Counted from the stretch's first letter, positions 1-7,280 are shown. The stretch: 12,126 nt of DNA from Porphyromonadaceae bacterium UBA7141 (GCA_002491945.1 DKWX01000064.1:1-12126); one strand, 5' to 3'. Made by a program: numbers and translations. The notes: generated by a model from the letters alone, not told the origin.

Positions 1-20
1 ATAATATTAACCTATATCAA

Positions 21-1472
21 ATGAAAAAATCTTTACTTATTGTGGCTCTTATGGCCGCAGGCTCGATGACCGCAGCAATGGCGAAGAGCGAGGTGTTTGT
101 ATTCGACTACCTCGGAGAGGTGGATGGTCTGGCCGACAACGGCCAGTATGCCGCTATCAGTGATCCCGACAACGGCCTGGCCTATCTCTGGAGAGCCGAA
201 AGCCCCGACGACCTGATAGACATCACTGAAGAGACCGACGACCCCACGCTCCCCTCTTATCTGCGGGCAAAAGGGACTATCGCCCGCGACGTGTCGGACA
301 ACGGTATCGTTGTCGGCGCCATCCTCTTCGCCGACGGCGTGACACACCCCGCATATTATGCCGACGGGGAGTGGAATCTCCTTCCGATGGATCCCTACGC
401 CATGAATACCAACGAGGCCATCGCAATTACGCCCGACGGGAAGGTAATCGCCGGGTCTCATTTCATCAATGATCCCTCTTCTGAAATCGGCGGCCGCTAT
501 TATCCCTGCCAGTGGTTTCTGCAGGATGACGGCACCTATGAGCTGAAAAGCTACTCCGACATCGCACTGCCCAACCATCAGGGCTTCTTCGCCCGCCAGC
601 AGACTCCCGACGGTCGCGTGGTGCTCGGCTCGGTATGCTGCGGAATGCAGAGCAACACCAACGCCATGATCAAGGACGGAAAGTTTGTGATGTTTGATGA
701 AATCGTCACCGAGTCAGAACCATGGATTTACAAAGGGAAATACTATGCCGGCACTGGTGTGCGCGAAGACGGCACAACGTATCAGGTATGGGTCGAGGAC
801 GCCAACGATCCCAGAGTGGTGTATTTTGAGGAAGTATACATCAACGGTTATAAGGATTCGGAAGTAGGCCTCGACGGCTGGTTCCACGATTGCGACATCA
901 ACGGCAACCTCTACGGTTCGCGCAGCTATGTGGAGAATGTGACTGAAGACGGTCATGGCACTGTCTACACCGAGGGATGTATCTATAACTATCTTACCGA
1001 TACCTGGATTATGGAACCCGGAGTGTCATACTTCTCCACAGGTGTGGGCACAGACCTGCTTTTCACCGGTGCGGGCGAAGTGATGGAAAAAGACGACGTG
1101 CAGCATGTCGCTGATGCCTACGAGATCGTGAGCGAATACACTGTCGAGGGTATCTCGCGCACATCCTACGACGGCAAGACTATCGGCGGTGTGGCTTCGG
1201 AGGTGCATCCGGGTACTGGCGAAAAATTGTACTATCCTTTCCTTGTGAAGGTCGACGGCGGCACTCAGGCTGCAATCCAGTCGGTGGCAGGCAACCCGAA
1301 GGGTGCTCTGGTGCTCGTCAGCGACGGGCGCATTGAAGTGGTGAATGCATCAGAGGTGAGCGTATATGACCTCGAAGGCCATATGGTAGGCTCTTCTGCC
1401 GTGACTGATGTGAATCCCGGCATCTATGTGGTGGTGGCTGACGGCCGCTCCTATAAGGTGATCGTGAAATGA
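21..1472 (+). CDS. Secreted repeat (HAF/propeller-like) protein with T9SS-type sorting tail
   Basis: This 483-residue exported protein has no function I recognise. Residues 1-21 form a signal peptide: MKK, a hydrophobic stretch, then an AMA cleavage site. The body repeats a pattern in which a D-G or D-N-G turn is followed by a short beta strand ending in G, and then a Y/W-rich strand with 'DG'. Examples are near residues 36-68, 88-122, 133-176, 191-225 and 380-410, such as SDNGIVVG, PDGKVIAG and PDGRVVLG. This resembles HAF-type extracellular repeats and suggests a beta-propeller-like fold (inference). Residues from about 412 to the end look like a T9SS type A sorting domain: a V-x-V-Y-D-L-E-G strand, then PGIYVV, then KVIVK. 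Cell-surface placement is therefore likely. It overlaps the next gene by ATGA, so the two are probably translated together. The upstream promoter lies outside the window; the 20 visible leader bases are AT-rich. Confidence 0.85.
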   Translation: MKKSLLIVALMAAGSMTAAMAKSEVFVFDYLGEVDGLADNGQYAAISDPDNGLAYLWRAESPDDLIDITEETDDPTLPSYLRAKGTIARDVSDNGIVVGAILFADGVTHPAYYADGEWNLLPMDPYAMNTNEAIAITPDGKVIAGSHFINDPSSEIGGRYYPCQWFLQDDGTYELKSYSDIALPNHQGFFARQQTPDGRVVLGSVCCGMQSNTNAMIKDGKFVMFDEIVTESEPWIYKGKYYAGTGVREDGTTYQVWVEDANDPRVVYFEEVYINGYKDSEVGLDGWFHDCDINGNLYGSRSYVENVTEDGHGTVYTEGCIYNYLTDTWIMEPGVSYFSTGVGTDLLFTGAGEVMEKDDVQHVADAYEIVSEYTVEGISRTSYDGKTIGGVASEVHPGTGEKLYYPFLVKVDGGTQAAIQSVAGNPKGALVLVSDGRIEVVNASEVSVYDLEGHMVGSSAVTDVNPGIYVVVADGRSYKVIVK

Positions 1473-3352
1473 ACTCACTGACTTTTAAATATATCATATC
1501 GACAGCATTGGCTATCGCCGCCGGAATTCCGGCGGCGGCAGCTGATGTGGAGACACTCTACCGCCTGGACCTCTCGCGCGGCAAATGGCCGGCTGATGTG
1601 GAGGTGGCGAATCTTAACGGCGAGCTTCCGGAGACTAATGTATATAAGCGTGTATATACGGCCGACGGATGGTGTATCGACCGTTATGGCGACAGGGGGT
1701 ATGTGGCTCTGAGTCCGACATATGTCGGACAGAGGGATGTGGCCTGCGCCGCTGCGCTCACCCTGCCGGCCCGCACGGCCGGCTCGGGGGAATGGCTCAG
1801 CTGGGAGGCGCTCTCCACATATCGCGGATTCCCGGAAAGCTACAGGGTAGAGGCTGTGCCTGCCGACGGTGGCGCCCCTGTGCTTCTGGCCGAAGTGGAT
1901 CAGGAGGATTTCACCTGGCGTCTGCGTATGGTGAGCCTTGACGCCGTGGCAGGGCGCGAGGTGTCGATAAGATTCACGGCCACATCCACGAGTGGGTATG
2001 TGCTGGCTCTTTCGGATGTGCGTGTGCTGACAGGATTCGACCGATGGCTTGAAGTGGCCGACGGCACACCGCGTTGGCAGGGGAGTGTGGGGAATACCCC
2101 ATGTCTGACCCTTGATGTGACCCTGCATGGCGCTGCGGCCGAAGATGCCACGTTCTTATGCGGCTTTACAGGGGCAGACGGCTCCGCTGCCCGGGCTGAA
2201 GCGATGGCCGAAGGGGTGTGGAGCGACGGCGAGCGCCGCAGTCTTGAAATCGATGTGCCGGAAGAGGTGTGGCCCGCAGTGAATTATACGGTGTCCCCCG
2301 ATGAGCCGACGGCCCTCCGCGCAATAGGAGGATCGATTGTCGGACAGACGTATATAAGTGCTTTCGCACGCCGTGTGATGGTTGACAAGGGCACCGGAAT
2401 GTGGTGTGTCAACTGTCCGCAGGCAGAGGTGGCAATCGACGGATTGCGTGATGAACTCGGCGATGCGCTTATTATGGTAAATACTCACGTCAACGACGCT
2501 CTGGCCAATGGAGCGTATTGGAGCGAACTGAAGTGGTATGCGGTGCCGTGGATGATGCTTGATCGTGTGGGGGCTACCGCAGGTTCTGATGCCTCGGCTT
2601 TTGCCGGCCGCTACAATCTCCCCGCAGAGTTCGGGGTGAGTGTCGTGTCGGCCGATGAGCTGCAGCCGGGCATTATGCATGGTGTGGCGCGCGTAAGAGT
2701 GGCTGCTGAAACAGAGAATTCAGATGGACGCTATCGGCTGGGATGTGTGGTGACCGGCGACTTCCATGACCCTTCGAATCCTGAGTATGTGCAGCAGAAC
2801 ACGTGTAATTTCCCGACCTACGGAGCGTATTACTATCTGCCATCAAAAATCATACCGGCACTGATGTATTATGAGAATGTGAGCCTGACCTCGGGAAATG
2901 CTTTCGGAGGGATAGAAGGTTCGCTGCCTGCCATGATGATGCCCGGAGAAGAGTATGAGGTGGAATTTGATGAAATCTTGCCGGATGTGGTTTCCGGCGC
3001 TTCCAATCTGCGGATGGTGGCCTTTGTGCTTGATACGCAGACTGGCGAAGTGCTGAATGCCGATGAATTGCTGAAGGGTGAGATTCTGCCTCCGGCGGGA
3101 GTGCCGGGTGTGGAGTCGGGCAATCTGCGGATTGCCTGCGGCCGCAACGGCGACATTCTTCTGGCCGGGCTGCTGCCAGGCGAACGGTATACGGCAGAGG
3201 TGTTCTCGACTGGGGGTGCACGTGTATGGAGTCTGGACCGTATGACAGAGGCCGAGGCAGAGACTCTGTCGGCTCCGCTCGAAAGCGGACTATATATAGT
3301 AAGGGTCGGCACGCGCCATGGCGCGGAATCCGTGCGCATGATCGTGAAATGA
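1469..3352 (+). CDS. Secreted thioredoxin-fold (Omp28-like) protein with adhesin-type N domain and T9SS-type tail
   Basis: This is a 627-residue exported protein. Residues 1-25 are a signal peptide ending in an AAAA stretch. Residues about 28-190 look like a jelly-roll 'choice-of-anchor J'/cleaved-adhesin domain (W-L-S-W-E near 109-113, closing S-D-V-R-V-L near 182-187). A central thioredoxin-like domain follows: WCVNC at 312-316 (C313, C316) behind a beta strand, and a VP at 359-360 in the position of the cis-proline. This arrangement resembles the Omp28-related outer-membrane family. From about residue 548 a T9SS-like tail runs to RMIVK. The CxxC could support disulfide exchange or only keep the fold; the W-C-x-x-C plus cis-Pro favours a redox role (inference). 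The start codon overlaps the previous stop (ATGA), which fixes the start and implies translational coupling. The partner or substrate is unknown. Confidence 0.85.
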   Translation: MNSLTFKYIISTALAIAAGIPAAAADVETLYRLDLSRGKWPADVEVANLNGELPETNVYKRVYTADGWCIDRYGDRGYVALSPTYVGQRDVACAAALTLPARTAGSGEWLSWEALSTYRGFPESYRVEAVPADGGAPVLLAEVDQEDFTWRLRMVSLDAVAGREVSIRFTATSTSGYVLALSDVRVLTGFDRWLEVADGTPRWQGSVGNTPCLTLDVTLHGAAAEDATFLCGFTGADGSAARAEAMAEGVWSDGERRSLEIDVPEEVWPAVNYTVSPDEPTALRAIGGSIVGQTYISAFARRVMVDKGTGMWCVNCPQAEVAIDGLRDELGDALIMVNTHVNDALANGAYWSELKWYAVPWMMLDRVGATAGSDASAFAGRYNLPAEFGVSVVSADELQPGIMHGVARVRVAAETENSDGRYRLGCVVTGDFHDPSNPEYVQQNTCNFPTYGAYYYLPSKIIPALMYYENVSLTSGNAFGGIEGSLPAMMMPGEEYEVEFDEILPDVVSGASNLRMVAFVLDTQTGEVLNADELLKGEILPPAGVPGVESGNLRIACGRNGDILLAGLLPGERYTAEVFSTGGARVWSLDRMTEAEAETLSAPLESGLYIVRVGTRHGAESVRMIVK

Positions 3353-3522
3353 CAGTATTGCCGGGAGATGTCGCATCAATTCCGCCTGCCGCAACTGACG
3401 AATATTGCCATGCTCCAGCCTTTTGCTTATCTCCCTGCTCCAGCTTATGACCCACCCCTCAGACATCATTGTCCGGATAAATGAAAAAAATTAAACCACT
3501 CTCTAAAACTAACACATTTTAT
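3353..3522 (+). other. Gap between second and third secreted-protein genes
   Basis: This 170-nt spacer holds no convincing terminator and no clear TAnnTTTG promoter. A 9-nt direct repeat TGCTCCAGC occurs at 3411-3419 and 3436-3444. The last 40 bases are AT-rich and look like a typical Bacteroidales leader. Whether the third gene is read from the upstream promoter or its own cannot be told from the sequence. Confidence 0.4.
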
Positions 3523-5457
3523 ATGAAACAATTCTTTACAGCAATCGCGGCAGCCGCACTTACAGTGACCGCTGCGCAGGCATACGACATGAGCTATACC
3601 GTCGACCCTGAAGAGGGCGAGGTATCAATGCTCCAGCTCGTCACAGTCACATTCCCAAATGTGGATGAAATCGATATAGCTTCAAAAAGCTCTCTGACTA
3701 TCACACGCGACGGACAGAAGGTGCCCGGTGTGGATGTGTCGGTGGTCGACGGCAACCGGCTGCAGTTCATGCTCGGTGCAGAGCAGACAGAACCTGCAAT
3801 CTATAAAGTAAATATCCCCGAATGGTCGGTGGAGGGGTATGCCGCCTTTGATGCCGCTAATAGTGAGTATGGCTATATGGGGGTCGTAGAGAGTGATATA
3901 GAAATCACCTACGAAATCAAGTCGTCGATGTCTTCAGGCGTGTTTGACTGGAGCTATTTGGTGCTCCCCGAGGAGGGTGTGGTGGATGAACTCCGCGACA
4001 TCAACATCATGTTTGAGAACATTGAGGAACTCGAAATCAACTCCAGGAATGATATCGTGCTGACCCACAATGGGGAGCCTGTGGCTGTGAGCCTCAAGGG
4101 GGTCGATGGCAATATCATCGTCATAGAGCCGGCCGATGTGCTCAAGGAACCCGGTACCTACACGCTCACCTTCCCTGCAGACGTGCTGGGCGGCTATGGC
4201 AACGATAACGGCGACGGCTATGAGGACTACGAAGGCAATCCGCAGGATATCGTGCTGTCGTGGCAGATAGCCGGAGCATCGGAGGGTGCCAACTGGGACT
4301 ATATGGTGAATCCCGGCGAGGGTGTGGTGGATGAAATCCGCGACATCCAGATATACTTCCCTGAGGTAGGTGAAATTACTGTCAGCGACAAGTCGGGAAT
4401 CGTAATGACCCACGACGGTGAGACAATAAATGGGATAGAGGTGAATTCAGTGGATACCGGTCTGCTTGGCATAGATTTGCAAGATATGCTTGACGCCCCC
4501 GGCAACTATATCCTCACATTCTCTGAAGGCTCGTTGCTGACTACGGTAGATGGCGCTGACTGCCACAATCCCGAAATTGTGATTAGCTGGACAATCGAGG
4601 GGAAACAGGCTCCGGTAGAGTATACTCTCTCGCTTGGCATCAATAATCCCAAGCCCAATGCCGACGGTGAGATATCGGCCGAGAAATCGCTCGAGTCAAT
4701 CTTCTTCTATTGCGATGAGGCAGGCATGGTGCCGGCAGCAGGCCAGAACGCCAATGTCACCTTGCGTGAAGTAAACGGCGAATTCCAGGCTTCGGGGCAT
4801 CTCAGTGAGGGATTCGGCCTGAATTCAGCCTACAGCTATTTCCTGGTATCCTTTGGCAAGGAGCCCGTCTACAACGGCGTGTATGAAATCGTAGTGGAGC
4901 AGGGTGCATTCGGCGATGAGGCATGGAGCAAGAACCCGGAGACCGGAGTCAGCAATCCCGAACTGACAATCAGATTCACTCTCGTCGATGGCGCTGAGCG
5001 CGATATATATACAATCAAGCCCGTAGAGGTGACTCCGGCAACCGGCACATTCACCACACCCGGCGAGATTGCCAAGGTGACTGTGAAATTCGGCGAGGGT
5101 GTGACTCCCGTGGCCGGCGCAATCGCCACACTCGTGGGCACAGGCACAGTGAGCTATCAGAAGGATGCGGCCTTTGAGGCTGACGGCGACGCCTACACGG
5201 CTGTGTTCAGTCCCGCACCGACAGAAGATGGTGTATACATGCTCAGCGTAAGCGCAGGTGCCTTCACCGACGGCACCTCCTTCAACGCGCCGATTGATGA
5301 GACATATACCGTATCGTTCGACAGCGGCGTAGCTGCAATCGGGCGGGATGGCGCAGTGAAAGTATATAACCTGCAGGGACAGCCCGTATCGGCCGACCTG
5401 CGCGCACTTCCTGCCGGTCTATATATCATCGATGGCAAGAAGGTGATGGTGAAGTGA
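3523..5457 (+). CDS. Secreted multi-Ig-like repeat protein with T9SS-type sorting tail
   Basis: I prefer the ATG at 3523 (644 residues) over the in-frame ATG at 3481. It opens directly on a normal signal peptide (MKQFFTAIAAAALTV, cleavage after AAQA), while the upstream 14 residues are polar and the DNA there looks like an AT-rich leader. The mature protein is a chain of about five beta-sandwich-like modules of 100-115 residues. Three N-terminal ones (nt about 3583-3921, 3943-4269, 4288-4599) share a pattern: W-x-Y-x-V-x-P-E-E-G-V-V-D-E, I-x-I-x-F, an L/M-T-H-x-G-E turn and a closing I-x-x-S-W-x-I strand. Two more divergent modules (about 4618-5000 and 5005-5328) follow. An acidic segment GNDNGDGYEDYEGN inside module 2 might bind calcium (inference). 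The tail has V-Y-N-L-Q-G-Q, then LPAGLYII and KVMVK, as in T9SS cargo. A surface adhesion or scaffold role is plausible, but no ligand is evident. Confidence 0.82.
   Translation: MKQFFTAIAAAALTVTAAQAYDMSYTVDPEEGEVSMLQLVTVTFPNVDEIDIASKSSLTITRDGQKVPGVDVSVVDGNRLQFMLGAEQTEPAIYKVNIPEWSVEGYAAFDAANSEYGYMGVVESDIEITYEIKSSMSSGVFDWSYLVLPEEGVVDELRDINIMFENIEELEINSRNDIVLTHNGEPVAVSLKGVDGNIIVIEPADVLKEPGTYTLTFPADVLGGYGNDNGDGYEDYEGNPQDIVLSWQIAGASEGANWDYMVNPGEGVVDEIRDIQIYFPEVGEITVSDKSGIVMTHDGETINGIEVNSVDTGLLGIDLQDMLDAPGNYILTFSEGSLLTTVDGADCHNPEIVISWTIEGKQAPVEYTLSLGINNPKPNADGEISAEKSLESIFFYCDEAGMVPAAGQNANVTLREVNGEFQASGHLSEGFGLNSAYSYFLVSFGKEPVYNGVYEIVVEQGAFGDEAWSKNPETGVSNPELTIRFTLVDGAERDIYTIKPVEVTPATGTFTTPGEIAKVTVKFGEGVTPVAGAIATLVGTGTVSYQKDAAFEADGDAYTAVFSPAPTEDGVYMLSVSAGAFTDGTSFNAPIDETYTVSFDSGVAAIGRDGAVKVYNLQGQPVSADLRALPAGLYIIDGKKVMVK
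3973..4347 (+). repeat. Near-identical 30-bp in-frame internal repeat (two copies)
   Basis: Positions 3973-4002 and 4318-4347 match at 29 of 30 bases, including third codon positions. They encode EGVVDELRDI and EGVVDEIRDI. The offset is 345 bp (115 codons), so the frame is kept. They mark the same point in Ig-like modules 2 and 3 of the secreted repeat protein and suggest recent module duplication or gene conversion. Confidence 0.8.
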
Positions 5458-5517
5458 GCATTTGCTCGAATTCAACCGCTGAGGTCGGCATCTGACTGAT
5501 CGAGGCAGATAATATGC

Positions 5518-5584
5518 AGACCCCGTGACCGGGGGGACTACCGAGGGCAGTGAGAGCATCGGTGGTCCCGATGGCACGGGGTCT
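5518..5584 (+). other. Long hairpin in the 3' region of the secreted-protein genes
   Basis: The outer arms AGACCCCGTG (5518-5527) and CACGGGGTCT (5575-5584) pair perfectly. The inner arms GGGACTACCGA (5534-5544) and TCGGTGGTCCC (5559-5569) pair with one G-T wobble. A small internal loop separates the two stems, and the tip is a 14-nt loop. It begins 60 nt after the stop of the third secreted protein. It may protect the mRNA 3' end or be part of an RNA switch; see the competing stem just downstream. Confidence 0.7.
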
Positions 5585-5597
5585 TGTCGTGCCATTG

Positions 5598-5617
5598 CGG
5601 CCGCCGGCCGATTTTTT
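5598..5617 (+). terminator. Probable intrinsic terminator after the secreted-protein genes
   Basis: A CGGCC stem (5598-5602) with a GCC loop pairs with GGCCG (5606-5610), followed by A and six T's (5612-5617). The stem is short but very GC-rich. It sits 140 nt past the stop codon and before the promoter of the Crp/Fnr gene, which suits a terminator for the upstream genes. Confidence 0.6.
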
Positions 5618-5735
5618 CCCCGCAAATGTGAAATTACGGCCACATATAATAATTTGCTTTTGGCAGCTGCTTAAAAATTAAACTAAAAGCTGAAATTAAT
5701 CGCGTGAATTAGATGCAACTTATTGAAAAATATGT

Positions 5736-5743
5736 TATATTTG
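5736..5743 (+). promoter_or_regulatory. -7 promoter element for the Crp/Fnr-family gene
   Basis: TATATTTG matches the Bacteroidetes -7 consensus TAnnTTTG exactly and lies 85 bp before the start codon. I see no good TTTG -33 element at the usual distance of about 20 bp, so an activator may be needed (inference). Transcription should begin near 5750. Confidence 0.55.
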
Positions 5744-5753
5744 CGGTTGCAAA

Positions 5754-5767
5754 GAATTTACAAATTC
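5754..5767. promoter_or_regulatory. Candidate operator palindrome at the Crp/Fnr-family gene start site
   Basis: GAATTT-AC-AAATTC is a perfect 6+6 palindrome just downstream of the expected transcription start. A dimeric regulator bound here would block transcription, so autoregulation by the downstream gene product is possible. It does not match the classic CRP (TGTGA-TCACA) or FNR (TTGAT-ATCAA) sites, and short AT-rich palindromes also arise by chance. Confidence 0.35.
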
Positions 5768-5828
5768 TGAATCGCATATATTTCAGATAAAATCAATAGA
5801 TATACCAGACATAAAACTGGATAGTATT

Positions 5829-6419
5829 ATGGAGATTGAAGATATTAAACTACTTATCAAGAATGAGCTTGGATACCTTCCTAAAGGACGCGGTATCGAG
5901 GACATGCTGGAACTGGCGCGTGAAGAATCCTATACACGCGGGCAGGCCATCATCCAGGAGGGACGCAAGTGTCCTGACATATATATTGTGACTCGCGGCA
6001 TTGTGCGTTTCGCTGATATGGACGGCGAGCGGGAGCGAACGTTTGCATTCGCTCTGCCCGGATCGATTGTGATGTCGAAGCATTCTTTCGTGATGGACCT
6101 CCCGAGCTATTATCGTCTTGAGGCATGCTGCGACACTGACGTGCTCGTGATAGACCGTGATGAGTTCTGGGCACTCATGGAGCGCGACCACGAAATGGCG
6201 CTCTGGATGCTGAAGTATGCGTATGGCGAATGCTTTTATCAGGAATATAAGAATGCTTCGGTGCATAATGGCACTGCGGCCGACCGCTATCGCCGTATGC
6301 TGGCCGACCGTCCGGAAATCACCGATCGTGTGCCTCAGAAGATGGTGGCCTCATATCTCGGCGTGACTCCGGAGTATCTCAGCAAGCTGAAGCGTGATTA
6401 TTTCAAGCCCATCAAATAA
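5829..6419 (+). CDS. Crp/Fnr-family transcriptional regulator
   Basis: This is a 196-residue cytoplasmic transcription factor. Residues about 27-115 form the cyclic-nucleotide-binding-like beta barrel (Y-T-R-G-Q-x-I-I-Q-E-G, then Y-I-V-T-R-G-I-V-R-F). A long dimer helix follows, then a short winged-helix domain whose recognition region is VPQKMVASYLGVTPEYLSKL (168-187). The usual PGELxG and arginine that hold cAMP are replaced by PGSIVMS, so cAMP sensing is unlikely. There is no N-terminal cysteine cluster, so it is not an Fe-S FNR. Length and layout match the many small Crp-like regulators of Bacteroidetes, whose effectors are mostly unknown. It stands alone, between the exported-protein genes and a convergent nitroreductase, with its own -7 element and a two-way terminator. 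Targets cannot be read from the sequence. Confidence 0.92.
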   Translation: MEIEDIKLLIKNELGYLPKGRGIEDMLELAREESYTRGQAIIQEGRKCPDIYIVTRGIVRFADMDGERERTFAFALPGSIVMSKHSFVMDLPSYYRLEACCDTDVLVIDRDEFWALMERDHEMALWMLKYAYGECFYQEYKNASVHNGTAADRYRRMLADRPEITDRVPQKMVASYLGVTPEYLSKLKRDYFKPIK

Positions 6420-6461
6420 GAGGGCACCCGGCAATCGGGGCAATGACGATAGATATAAAAT

Positions 6462-6499
6462 ACTGCCGCATCCTATGACAGAACGGATGCGGCAGTTTT
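6462..6499. terminator. Two-way intrinsic terminator
   Basis: Perfect 12-bp arms ACTGCCGCATCC (6462-6473) and GGATGCGGCAGT (6485-6496) enclose an 11-nt loop. The plus strand continues TTTTG, and the minus strand continues ATTTTATAT. It lies 43 nt after the Crp/Fnr stop and 12 nt after the nitroreductase stop, so it serves both convergent genes. Confidence 0.9.
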
Positions 6500-6508
6500 G
6501 TGTGGAAG

Positions 6509-7108
6509 TCAGTCGATTATGAGTTCCTCAAGAGGACGTTTCGGGACGTTGTGTATCCCGTCCGGCGTGCGGTAGTAGCGTATGTCGGTGTCAGGGGTGC
6601 CGTCGGTGGCAGTAAGATTCACTTGTTCGGCGGCTGCGCCGAGGGCAAGCACGTAGCGAGGTTTCATGTGTTCGGGAAGATGGAGCGCTTTGGCCGCTTC
6701 AGCGACGTTGAAGGCCTTGATGATGCAACTGCCCAGCCCGAGGGTGCGCGCTCCGAGTGTGATGGCCTCAAGATGCAGGCCGTCGTCGCAGAGGCAGTCG
6801 GAGGCAAGGCGGGTATCGAGACATTGCACGAGGTAGGCCGTGGGCCGCTCCTCTTCGGATGGCCCGCCCCAGTCCTTGTAGTAGCCGGCCCATAAGAGAT
6901 GGGGAAACAGTGCGGCACATTCCTCCGGAGTGCAGACCATGCGGTAGCGCAACGGCTGCAGGTTGCGCCCCGAGGCGCAGTAGCGGGTGAGTTCGATGAG
7001 GGCGCGCAGCATTTCAGGGGTCACTCTGACCGTAGGGTCGAAGCGGCGTATGCTGCGGTTGTCGCGGATGAGACTGCGGAATCTGATGAATGACTCTTCG
7101 ATTATCAT
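6509..7108 (-). CDS. Nitroreductase-family FMN flavoprotein
   Basis: The encoded protein is a 199-residue cytosolic flavoenzyme that probably uses NAD(P)H to reduce nitro compounds, quinones or flavins; the true substrate is unknown. Family marks are the N-terminal NRSIRRF (17-23), which contacts the FMN phosphate, and the CASGRNLQPLR segment (44-54), matching the usual P-S-G-x-N-x-Q-P-x-x. A GLGSCII loop and a C-terminal D-I-R-Y-Y-R...VPKR-x-L-E-E-L-I motif, common in Bacteroidetes and Clostridia homologues, complete it. I chose the ATG at 7108 because the longer frame would start at GTG (7159) and add 17 residues not typical of the family. It is transcribed divergently from trkA and ends at a terminator shared with the Crp/Fnr-family gene. 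A -7 element lies about 75 bp upstream. Confidence 0.9.
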   Translation of the reverse strand: MIIEESFIRFRSLIRDNRSIRRFDPTVRVTPEMLRALIELTRYCASGRNLQPLRYRMVCTPEECAALFPHLLWAGYYKDWGGPSEEERPTAYLVQCLDTRLASDCLCDDGLHLEAITLGARTLGLGSCIIKAFNVAEAAKALHLPEHMKPRYVLALGAAAEQVNLTATDGTPDTDIRYYRTPDGIHNVPKRPLEELIID

Positions 7109-7135
7109 GGCAATATATGTGTTGGTGAATTCTGT

Positions 7136-7175
7136 GACGTCCGGGGTTCCTGCGGACACCGGATGCCCGGACGTC
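7136..7175. repeat. Inverted repeat in the nitroreductase leader
   Basis: GACGTCCGGG (7136-7145) and CCCGGACGTC (7166-7175) are perfect 10-bp arms around a 20-nt loop. The expected start of the nitroreductase transcript, about 7 nt past the -7 element, falls at the right arm. The hairpin would therefore sit at the very 5' end of the mRNA. It could stabilise the transcript or act as an operator. Confidence 0.6.
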
Positions 7176-7181
7176 GGAATG

Positions 7182-7189
7182 CAAATTTA
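7182..7189 (-). promoter_or_regulatory. -7 promoter element for the nitroreductase gene
   Basis: Read on the minus strand, TAAATTTG fits TAnnTTTG exactly. No clear TTTG is seen about 20 bp further upstream. The start site should be near 7175, giving a leader of about 67 nt. Confidence 0.55.
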
Positions 7190-7240
7190 GTGATTTTCAT
7201 CGATATCGGGAGGAATTATCCGGAAAGATCTCTATTGGAT

Positions 7241-7248
7241 TAATTTTC
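7241..7248 (+). promoter_or_regulatory. trkA: Weak -7-like element for trkA
   Basis: TAATTTTC matches TAnnTTTG at all but the last base. It lies 63 bp before the trkA start and just before a hairpin. The -33 region is poor (TTAT at 7216-7219). This is the best candidate for trkA-trkH transcription, but it is weak. Confidence 0.3.
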
Positions 7249-7250
7249 TA

Positions 7251-7280
7251 CAATCCGCGGCGTCTTTTTGCCGCGGATTG
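7251..7280 (+). promoter_or_regulatory. Leader hairpin before trkA
   Basis: Perfect 11-bp arms CAATCCGCGGC (7251-7261) and GCCGCGGATTG (7270-7280) enclose the loop GTCTTTTT. The hairpin ends 31 nt before the trkA ATG. The upstream gene is divergent, so this is not a terminator for it. It is a candidate RNA leader element or DNA operator controlling the potassium genes. Confidence 0.6.

Noticed and set aside
3421..3453. Possible promoter TTTG (3422-3425) with TATGACCC 20 nt later
   Set aside because: The -7 part keeps only the TA of TAnnTTTG, so it is not convincing.
3481..3522. Longer start (ATG at 3481) for the Ig-like secreted protein
   Set aside because: The extra 14 residues are polar and precede a complete signal peptide; the DNA there looks like an AT-rich untranslated leader.
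5419..5643. 74-residue minus-strand frame over the hairpin region
   Set aside because: Covers structured non-coding DNA, has no recognisable motifs, and overlaps the end of the secreted-protein gene.
7109..7159. Upstream GTG start for the nitroreductase
   Set aside because: It adds 17 atypical residues; the ATG at 7108 fits the family and leaves a normal leader.
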